A stretch of 19,619 nucleotides of DNA from Trachelipus rathkii. Taxonomy: Eukaryota > Arthropoda > Malacostraca > Isopoda > Trachelipodidae. The translations under genes were made by a program, and so were the position numbers. The notes under the pieces were generated by a model. That model ran no database searches, had not been told where the DNA came from, and was given only the letters and a program-made list of their open reading frames with translations. Shown here in pieces: positions 1 to 6,815 of this stretch (the stretch's first letter is position 1; the number at the start of each line of letters is the position of its first letter). The stretch lies in assembly GCA_015478945.1 (NCBI GenBank), contig JABUQX010004614.1:52501-72119 (forward strand), given 5' to 3'.

Positions 1-162
1 ATGCTATTTAAAGGCATTCTAGAAATGGTTCACCGTCGGAGATGCCATTCTTGGGGGGTTTCAGCTAGCTTAAGGAATTCCTTATTAGAGCCTGCTATAA
101 ATATCGAAACTAGATTTATTATCGAATCTAAAAGTTTCCTTAATTCTTCACCCAAAAAGTAA
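1..162 (+). other. Open reading frame fragment at the left edge, unrecognised
   Basis: Frame 1 is open from the first base to a TAA at 160-162 (53 codons) and may continue off the left edge. The peptide has a basic patch near residues 12-15 and shows no domain I recognise. It ends about 80 bases before a hAT-like terminus, so it may be the tail of a transposon gene or chance coding in the least AT-rich part of this segment. No upstream sequence is visible to decide. Confidence 0.15.
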
Positions 163-175
163 GAAGTATCCGCCA

Positions 176-244
176 AGTATCTGCTATATTAACCAATACC
201 GATACCAAAAAATGGCCGATACCGATACTATCGGTACATCCCCT
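176..244. mobile_element. hAT-like transposon terminus with TATCG repeats
   Basis: Several CCGATAC/TATCGG words converge on a perfect 15-base palindrome (ACCGATA-C-TATCGGT, 221-235), followed by ACATCCCCTA and then (AT)n. Read on the minus strand it starts like TAGGGGATGTACCGATA, a form common at hAT termini, where short palindromic subterminal motifs bind transposase. No partner end with a matching 8-bp duplication is visible, so this is a truncated or one-sided copy. Confidence 0.4.
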
Positions 245-276
245 ATTATATATATTATATATATATAATAATATAT

Positions 277-310
<34 letters not shown>

Positions 311-344
311 AATATATATATGTATATATATATTATAGATTTTT

Positions 345-382
<38 letters not shown>
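243..382. repeat. (AT)n microsatellite, interrupted
   Basis: Nearly pure AT dinucleotide repeat with AATA and GTATA interruptions, running directly into the A/T-rich tail of the SINE at 388-532. Confidence 0.9.
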
Positions 383-384
<2 letters not shown>

Positions 385-387
385 TAT

Positions 388-532
388 TTATTATAAAAGT
401 TCACACCTCACGGGCATAGCCCTATTCAAGGAGGGGAACTTCTCTAGGTAATTTCTACCTAGGATCCGAACTAGGATTCGAACCCGCGACCTTGCCATGC
501 GACTCCGCCGCTCTACCGTTTGAGACACAGGT
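388..532 (-). mobile_element. tRNA-derived SINE-like element
   Basis: On the minus strand, CTCAAACGGTAGAGCGG (starting near 525) resembles a pol III box A and tRNA D-arm. GGTTCGAATCC (484 down to 474) is a textbook box B and T-arm. Spacing fits a tRNA-like head of about 60 bases. The downstream body contains a 19-base hairpin (CTAGGTA-5-TACCTAG, 444-462) and ends in an AATAAATAAATAATAT tail next to (AT)n. Head, body and A/T-rich tail match the plan of tRNA-derived SINEs. It is unlikely to be a working tRNA because the acceptor arm is not closed after the T-arm. Confidence 0.65.
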
Positions 533-536
533 AAAA

Positions 537-603
537 TATATTATATATATATATATAATATATATTAATACTTATATATATATATTTCTATATATATATA
601 AGA

Positions 604-647
<44 letters not shown>

Positions 648-672
648 AATATATATATATATTATATATATT

Positions 673-712
<40 letters not shown>

Positions 713-718
713 ATATTC
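537..718. repeat. (AT)n microsatellite, interrupted
   Basis: AT dinucleotide array with TATTA, TTTCTA and GTATA interruptions. Reading frames through it encode only Tyr-Ile repeats and are not genes. Confidence 0.9.
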
Positions 719-764
719 AGTGCGACTCCAGTAACTTTTTACTTCTCGGTGCTGTCTATCTTCC

Positions 765-1137
<373 letters not shown>

Positions 1138-1667
1138 TAAATACTTGAGATATTCCTGCTAAAAACGTTTTTTTATGTAAAACGTTTTCTAAGTTGATTC
1201 ATGGTTAACGATAATATTATACAAACTATTTTATAATAATTATAATAACTATAATTATAATTATAAGTCATTATTATTAAAGTATTTTAGTATTTTTTTC
1301 TTATTTTAGTTTGTTTTATTAAATATTCTTTGTTGTAAAATTATTATTTATCAATGTATTAGTTATTTAAAACATAATTGTAAAGCATAGTATTATAAAA
1401 AAATTTTGTTACTTGTAAAATTCAGACACGTCGATTCCGCCATCCGATTTGGACATTGAGTGCTTCCATTTTTAATGGTAAAAGCTTATTTAATAGGGGT
1501 TTATTCTTATATTTTTCGTTTTAATTTTGCATAATCTTTTATATTTATTATGTAATAATTTCAAAAAAATGAGAAAATTTTATCGTAACATTATGAATTT
1601 GCAAAAATAGATAGTTTTTATAATGTTAACTCGTGCTGAGCACGAGTAGCACGAGTGCAGCAGTCGC

Positions 1668-1672
<5 letters not shown>
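1138..1672. other. AT-rich stretch without a gene; one short palindrome
   Basis: I see no coding sequence, RNA gene or transposon end here. Long A and T runs dominate. The only clear structure is a perfect palindrome CTCGTGCT-G-AGCACGAG at 1630-1646, followed by a further GCACGAG, just before the next AT array. Confidence 0.5.
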
Positions 1673-1745
<73 letters not shown>

Positions 1746-1752
1746 TATATAT

Positions 1753-1826
<74 letters not shown>
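1673..1826. repeat. (AT)n microsatellite
   Basis: About 150 bases of AT dinucleotides with rare TATTATA interruptions. Confidence 0.9.
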
Positions 1827-1828
<2 letters not shown>

Positions 1829-1984
1829 AAAGATATAAGGAAAGAAAATAATACTTCCCATCATCCTCCAATGAAGACTGTCTTTATGCCTTGACACACT
1901 GCATGTGTTTGATATTTTAATAAAAAAGAATAATAATTTAGTAAAAGCAAAATATTTAATGATTTTATGTAATGTTCATACAAA

Positions 1985-2022
1985 GAACATATTTTAACGT
2001 TGAATTTATACAAAATATGTTC
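1985..2022. repeat. Perfect 11-bp inverted repeat
   Basis: GAACATATTTT (1985-1995) is matched exactly by AAAATATGTTC (2012-2022) around a 16-base loop. It lies just upstream of the larger hairpin at 2036-2117. Words like GATATTTTTAATAAAAA occur on both sides of the pair (about 1910 and 2115), suggesting a duplicated flank. Confidence 0.5.
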
Positions 2023-2035
2023 AAATATGACTTTA

Positions 2036-2117
2036 ATCAGTTGATCAATAGATCACAGATGACAGGGAAGGGGTGGGGTGGGTGATTGATTAGCGTTTGA
2101 TCTATTGATTAATTGAT
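2036..2117. repeat. 20-bp inverted repeat with a G-quadruplex-type run in its loop
   Basis: The arms 2036-2055 and 2098-2117 pair at 18 of 20 positions and enclose a 42-base loop. The loop contains GGGAAGGGGTGGGGTGGG (2065-2082): four G runs of three or four separated by one or two bases, which fits the canonical intramolecular G-quadruplex pattern. Function is unknown. It could be a tiny foldback transposon or a chance pairing in AT-rich sequence. Confidence 0.55.
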
Positions 2118-2321
2118 ATTTTTAATAAAAACAAAATATTCGCTCTGGATTATTAAGCGCATGGTTGCCAACTCAGTACCACATCCACACAAACTCCAGC
2201 ACCGGTACCGGCTCATTTCTTTGGCACATGAGTCTTCTCAGTCTCCTATTCCTCCTAAATCTTCTTCATTTTATGCATTTCTTTTTTCATCGGGGCCCAT
2301 CCAGGGGGCTCTCAGGCTTCC

Positions 2322-2343
2322 TTGAGGGTTCTGAAACCCTCAA
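2322..2343. repeat. Perfect 9-bp hairpin
   Basis: TTGAGGGTT (2322-2330), loop CTGA, AACCCTCAA (2335-2343). No T-run follows, so a terminator reading has no support. Confidence 0.5.
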
Positions 2344-2719
2344 AATTGGATTCTATGGGTTCGTAAACATATAATAGCATACCTCACTTGGACAATCATT
2401 TAGTGGTAGTCAGATTTCGGCTCCATTTACGGATCAGTGCTCCGCATCATGTGCCTTATCAGTCTCCGACTTCTGTTGTTTCTTTCTTCATCCATCTTCC
2501 TATGTTCTGCATTCCTTCCGTTTGACTTTTCTCTTCCTTTTTCTTCTGACTCCGACTCTGGCTCATGGCTCCTCGTCGTGAGTCAATTCTGGTTCCGTTT
2601 CCTTCCTCGAATCTGATTCCTTAGCCAAATCCTGTCGGCTGCTTATTTTCATCCTAGGTACTGCCATAACCATAGCCAAGTTTAGTAGCTCAGCACCCAC
2701 CTGCGGGGGTTGTATCGGC

Positions 2720-2748
2720 GTGAAACCTCGGCTCTGCCGAGGTGTCAC
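2720..2748. repeat. Strong 12-bp hairpin with a 3-base loop
   Basis: GTGA-A-ACCTCGGC, loop TCT, GCCGAGGT-G-TCAC: 12 pairs interrupted by one A-G mismatch. It is the most stable GC-rich hairpin in this part of the window and stands out against the AT background. It could be part of an RNA structure in a retroposon, but nothing around it identifies one. Confidence 0.55.
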
Positions 2749-2755
2749 CACCAGC

Positions 2756-2837
2756 AATAAGGATACCAAGTTTGAAGGGAATACGATAATTATATCTCAC
2801 TACATTGAGGAGAATAAAAACTCGAACCCTAACCCTG
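2756..2837 (-). mobile_element. hAT-like terminus (CAGGGTTAGGGT type)
   Basis: Read on the minus strand from 2837 the sequence begins CAGGGTTAGGGTTCGAG, resembling the CAGGGTTGGGG starts at 3258 and 5638. Its inner part (GATACCAAGTTTGAAGG, about 2762-2778 on the plus strand) also resembles GTACTAAGTTTGAGGAGG just inside the 3258 end. No paired end with a clear 8-bp target duplication is visible. Confidence 0.3.
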
Positions 2838-2847
2838 TGACTCAATA

Positions 2848-2849
<2 letters not shown>

Positions 2850-2941
<92 letters not shown>
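2850..2941. repeat. (AT)n microsatellite, uninterrupted
   Basis: About 92 bases of pure AT dinucleotide between the terminus at 2837 and the low-complexity patchwork. Confidence 0.95.
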
Positions 2942-2943
<2 letters not shown>

Positions 2944-4505
2944 TTCTTCATAACTGCTGCTGTAACCAATAACAGCAATGGCCGTATAGTAACCAGCAAT
3001 AGCAATAATATCATAACTATAACAATAACAATATATATATATATATACAACCAATAACTGTATATATATAGCAACCTTAGCAATAATATATATATATATA
3101 TATATATATAATAATAACATAATAATATAATAATATAACAATAAATAATAATATATAACATATATATGCTTAAATAACTGCTAACAACTCCAATAATATA
3201 TATATATACTTTATATGCTATAATAATATATATATATATATATATATATATTGTCATCAGGGTTGGGGTACTAAGTTTGAGGAGGGGGTTACTGATCTCG
3301 TTGCTAGGGACCGTCCAGTTTCACTGAAATGGGTCCGAGAAAATAGCTTATGCCTATATATATATAGCAGCAATATGCTATATATAATAAGCATATTCAA
3401 CACTTATATGTATAATATATATAACCAACCTTAACCTTAATATTAACCTTAGCAACCTTAACATATATAACATATGTATATATATATATAATAACATAAC
3501 TTTAGCCAACTGCTGCTATATATATATTTGTAACCTTAGTAACCAGCAGCATAGCCAACAACATCTGTATAACTTATGTATATGTATATATGTATATGTT
3601 ATCTGTAACAATATATATATATCTGCTCAGCCTTGCCTTATATATAATATGTATGTAATATATAATAACTTTTCTAAATCAATAATAATGTAATATGTAT
3701 ATAACCTTAATAATATATATATAATACTCAATATATATATGTATATATGTAATAATAATAATAATAACTGTACAACTAGCTAACATGCTAATAATAATGT
3801 AATAATAACCTTCTTAATATGTAGTAATATAATATGTATATAAACATATATATATATAATAATATGTATATATATATATATATAATAATATAATAATAAT
3901 AATATATATAATAATAATAATATATATATCAATAATAATATAATAATATAATATATGTTTATATAGCTATATAATAATAATAATAATAATAATAATATGT
4001 ATAATAATAATGTTTATGCTATATTATATATATATATAATAATAATATATGTATAATAACCTTAACAATATTGTATGTGGCATAATAATATGTATGGCAA
4101 TATGCGCCCAATATAATAACCAACAATAGTAATGCTATATAACATATGTAGCAAAATTGGCAAAAGCTATGTATGTAATATATAGCAACCAACAATAACT
4201 AACCAGCAATAATATGTATATGTAGCAATAACCAACAATAATAACAACAACAGCAAATAAATAACCTTAATAATATAATAATGTAACAACAACAGCATGT
4301 AATATAACAACCAGCAATAACCAGCAATATGTAATAATATATAATATGTTCGCTAACAACAACCAATAATAATAATAGCAACCAATAACGCCAGCACTCT
4401 TTCAGCTGCCAGCAACCAGCTTGTATATGCACCATAGCTCCAGCAACCAACATAATAGCAACAATAATAATAACAATAGTGCTGCTATTAACTCATATAT
4501 ATATA
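2942..4505. repeat. Low-complexity AT/TAA/CAA patchwork, no gene
   Basis: Apart from the hAT-like fragment at 3258-3355, this 1.5 kb is built from a few words: TATATA, TAATAATA, ACCAGCAA, ACCAACAA and ACCTTAA. C is far more common than G on the plus strand, especially at 4170-4480. AACCTTAACCTTAA occurs near 3428. Frames on either strand are open only because of the biased composition. The same vocabulary returns at 9765-10170, 10436-10640 and 11140-11400. Confidence 0.75.
3258..3355 (+). mobile_element. hAT-like transposon end, truncated
   Basis: CAGGGTTGGGGTACTAAG at 3258 resembles hAT terminal inverted repeats of the CAGGGTTGGGG kind and shares its first 11 bases with the end at 5638. About 100 bases of non-repetitive sequence follow before the AT patchwork resumes. 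No transposase or opposite end is attached. Confidence 0.4.
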
Positions 4506-4690
4506 TGAACAGAGCGATAACTATATGAAATCTTTGTGGGCGGTATTAAATGCTGACGTAACCTTTTCTTATGTGGAGGGGGATTTTGGGAAACTGTCAA
4601 CAATTATTCCAATAGATGCTAACGCTCTGTATATATTATTACACTAAGATATAACCATAGATTAGTTCTTTTTTTTTTGCTTTGATATAA
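4506..4690. other. Short non-repetitive spacer, nothing recognised
   Basis: Ordinary-composition sequence with a T10 run (4669-4678). It ends in the TAA flank of the foldback element that starts at 4691. Confidence 0.4.
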
Positions 4691-5155
4691 GCTGCGTTTC
4701 CAGAAGCCCGACTGCAGCCCGGGCGGGCACACAGGCGCACGCACGTTTCCCGAGCCGTCTGCAGCTTCTACGTCGACGTAAACGTCACGAAGTCAGGCGC
4801 CCGTGGTTAAATCCTCGATTTCGGGAATTAATAAACGGGCGGGCTGATGGAAGAATACTTTGTTAACAAACAAATCTTTTTACAAAACATGTGTCGGAAA
4901 TGGCTTGACAAAATTTTTAAATATTTTAATCAACTTTTATATTAAGGATACTAATATATCGTATCATTTCATAAAATATATACATATAAGTATAAGAGTA
5001 TTGTTTACAATTGCCAGCTGATCCGACGGGCGCGCTCGGCCGTTTCCAGGTACTCAAATTTCCTGTTCTCTGATTGGTTAATGTAATTTTTTTTCAATTC
5101 GAAGCGTTTCCGAGTCGATTTTGCACACAGGCTGCACTCGGCTTCTTGACGCAGC
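4691..5155 (+). mobile_element. Left unit of the paired MITE
   Basis: This 465-bp unit begins GCTGCGTTTCC and ends with the inverted form GGCTTCTTGACGCAGC. It contains a 12-bp palindrome TACGTCGACGTA (4769-4780) and, near its right end, CTGATTGGTTAAT (5070-5082), whose reverse complement appears in the right unit. Confidence 0.55.
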
Positions 5156-5164
5156 TTCATAATA

Positions 5165-5559
5165 GCTGTTTCCAGAAGCCAGTGCAGCTCCATGTGCAAA
5201 AATCGACAGTACTCGAAATGCGCATTAACCAATCAGCTGGCGGTACAAGCGGCCGGTAGCTTTGGTAAGCAGCCTGCGCTACCCTTATATCTATTATAAG
5301 TGACCCTATTGCAAAGTTAACACCGCTATTCAAAGGGCCTGGCAGGCTCCACCCATGTTTTGTAGGCTTTGTCTGAGAGAGCTAAGTATTCTTCAGCCTC
5401 CCGGGCGTATTCCCTCAGGGCCGCTATGGCTATTGCACCCGGCTGCCCGACGACCCCGCTGTTTATAAGTGCGAGTGCGCAAACGGCTCTGAAAACGTGC
5501 ATTTGCGCCTGACCGCCTGTGCCCCGCCCGGGCTGCAGTCGTGCTTCTTGAAACGCAGC
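5165..5559 (-). mobile_element. Right unit of the paired MITE, inverted to the left unit
   Basis: This 395-bp unit begins GCTGTTTCCAGAAGCC at 5165, nine bases after the left unit, and ends GCTTCTTGAAACGCAGC at 5559. Its first 70 bases are the inverted counterpart of 5085-5155, including TGTGCAAAAATCGA and ATTAACCAATCAG (5224-5236). Two bases (CG) of the terminal motif are missing at its left end. It looks like a shortened copy inserted head to head with the first. Confidence 0.55.
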
Positions 5560-5673
5560 TAATAATTTTTGTACATCATGTAAGCGATTTTTCAGATGGG
5601 TACGTAAATTTCTGAAAAGCCATAACCATAACATCCTCAGGGTTGGGGATGCCGATATATAAAAAAATATCAA
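5326..5673 (-). other. Unrecognised 115-codon GC-rich reading frame
   Basis: The frame runs from an ATG outside the foldback element, across its right TIR, and stops inside at 5326-5328. Its second half is GC-rich and Ala/Glu-rich, with an amphipathic look (an AALREYAREAEEYLAL segment), unlike the AT background. I cannot assign a family. Because it crosses the element boundary and the hAT-like end at 5638, its start cannot be original. The part below about 5500 could be a relic of a captured coding sequence. Confidence 0.2.
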
Positions 5674-5779
5674 AAAGATATATTGATATATCGATACTTA
5701 CTTTCAAATCTATTATAACTGGCCACAAAATTGCTAATTTTGAAAAATTATCGATATATCGGATTAAAAAAATATCGTT

Positions 5780-5782
<3 letters not shown>
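5638..5782 (+). mobile_element. hAT-like terminus with TATCGATA subterminal motifs
   Basis: CAGGGTTGGGGATGCCGATA at 5638 is followed by repeated ATATCGATA/TATCGATAT words (5685-5780), typical of hAT termini. It passes into (AT)n with no coding region, so only one end is preserved. Confidence 0.5.
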
Positions 5783-5815
<33 letters not shown>

Positions 5816-5836
5816 CTATATATATATATACTATAA

Positions 5837-5883
<47 letters not shown>

Positions 5884-5995
5884 CATACCTTATATATCAA
5901 CGCTGCTGCTCAACAACGCCGCTGCTGTAACGCCTTGCTACTTAACTCTTTCTTATATATATATGCTTATGGGCGTCGTCAGGAGGTGGGGGGGC
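5783..5995. repeat. (AT)n microsatellite with short unique tail
   Basis: AT arrays (5783-5882) with an ACTATA interruption, then a short segment with CGCTGCTGCT and GCTGCTGTAACG words. No gene is seen. Confidence 0.8.
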
Positions 5996-6081
5996 AGCTA
6001 CCTCAATGTTTACCCTTCAATTTTTACCGCCGGAATTTTTGGTCAGCGTCAGAGTTCGGGTTACTGTAAATTTACGTTTTG

Positions 6082-6107
6082 ATATATATATATATATATA
6101 TATATAT

Positions 6108-6157
<50 letters not shown>

Positions 6158-6291
6158 TATAACATATATATATATAATATATATATATATATTATACTAT
6201 ATATATATACAACAACCTTAACTTAATAATATATATATATATATAACATATATATAGCAACAACATGTATATATATATATATATATATATA
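6082..6291. repeat. (AT)n microsatellite, interrupted by AACA
   Basis: AT arrays broken by AACAACA and ACCTTAACTTAA words, ending at the hAT-like terminus at 6292. Confidence 0.85.
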
Positions 6292-6480
6292 CAAAGGTGG
6301 GCAGTAACGCGCTACATGTAAACGGCGTTACGTAACAGGCGTTACAATTGTAACGAGTAACGGTAACGCTCAAACGATTTTAAAATGTAACGATGTAACG
6401 GTAACGCTACCCTTTTTAAAAATTGTAACGGTGTTTTTCCGTTACTCGTTACTCGTTACATCCTACACACGGAACTCCTC
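6292..6480 (+). mobile_element. hAT-like end with a dense GTAACG/CGTTAC array
   Basis: CAAAGGTGGGCAGTAACG follows the AT array and has the look of a hAT left end. Between 6302 and 6472 there are 14 GTAAC or GTTAC pentamers in both orientations, including a hairpin GTAACGG-TGTTTTT-CCGTTAC. Such arrays are known at hAT termini as transposase-binding subterminal repeats. A homologous array lies at 15152-15290. No transposase or right end is attached here. Confidence 0.6.
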
Positions 6481-6527
6481 TGTGTTGACATTTTTTTATT
6501 TTTATGTAAACAATTTTTCGTTTTCAG

Positions 6528-6618
6528 ATTTATATATATATATATATTCCAATCATATATATAATAACATATATATATATATATAACATATATATATAAA
6601 TATATATTTCTGTTTTAA

Positions 6619-6694
<76 letters not shown>

Positions 6695-6738
6695 TGATGC
6701 TATCCATATATATATATATATATTATATATATATATAG
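6528..6738. repeat. (AT)n microsatellite
   Basis: AT arrays with AACATA and a short TTTCTGTTTTAACC interruption, ending just before the non-LTR element. Confidence 0.85.
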
Positions 6739-6815
6739 TTTTCTATATTGTATGATATTAGATTGTATTGTGTACAAGAACTTGTGTGTGTTTGTTTGTG
6801 CGACTGGCTGATTAA

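Larger units (their letters stand above)
2118..2836. other. Unexplained moderately GC-rich segment, no clear gene
   Basis: This stretch is less AT-rich than its surroundings and C/T-rich on the plus strand between 2440 and 2640. Short reading frames exist on both strands, but none shows a domain or a consistent coding frame. It contains two tight hairpins (2322-2343 and 2720-2748) and ends at a hAT-like terminus (2837). It may be an old, unidentified repeat. Confidence 0.35.
4691..5559. mobile_element. Compound MITE-like foldback element, TAA flanks (PIF/Harbinger-like)
   Basis: The outer ends are inverted repeats: GCTGCGTTTCCAGAAGCC from 4691 and, on the minus strand from 5559, GCTGCGTTTCAAGAAGCA. 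Similarity continues for about 55 bases through ACTGCAGCCCGGGCGG. Both ends are flanked by TAA (4688-4690 and 5560-5562), matching the 3-bp TWA duplications of PIF/Harbinger-class elements. Inside, the same end sequence recurs twice more in inverted orientation (ends at 5155 and 5165), dividing the 869 bp into two units. No transposase is encoded, so it would depend on one supplied in trans. Superfamily is inferred from TIR style and duplication length only. Confidence 0.65.

Noticed and set aside
388..532. A functional tRNA gene
   Set aside because: Box A and box B are present, but the acceptor stem cannot be closed and a SINE-like body and tail follow.
492..734. Tyr-Ile-rich reading frames through the AT arrays here and at about 1655, 2829, 6006 and 15262
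   Set aside because: An (AT)n array read in frame gives Tyr-Ile-Tyr-Ile without stops on both strands; there is no coding evidence.
2563..2769. Minus-strand 68-codon frame in the unassigned segment
   Set aside because: No domain, no clear continuation in any frame, and it spans the hairpin at 2720-2748.
2825..2837. AACCCTAACCCTG as telomeric repeat
   Set aside because: Only two units, and it coincides with a hAT-like terminus; the AACCTT words near 3428 are also too few and differ from arthropod AACCT.
5005..5232. Minus-strand 75-codon frame across the centre of the foldback element
   Set aside because: It reads through both inverted arms, so it is explained by the palindrome rather than by a gene.
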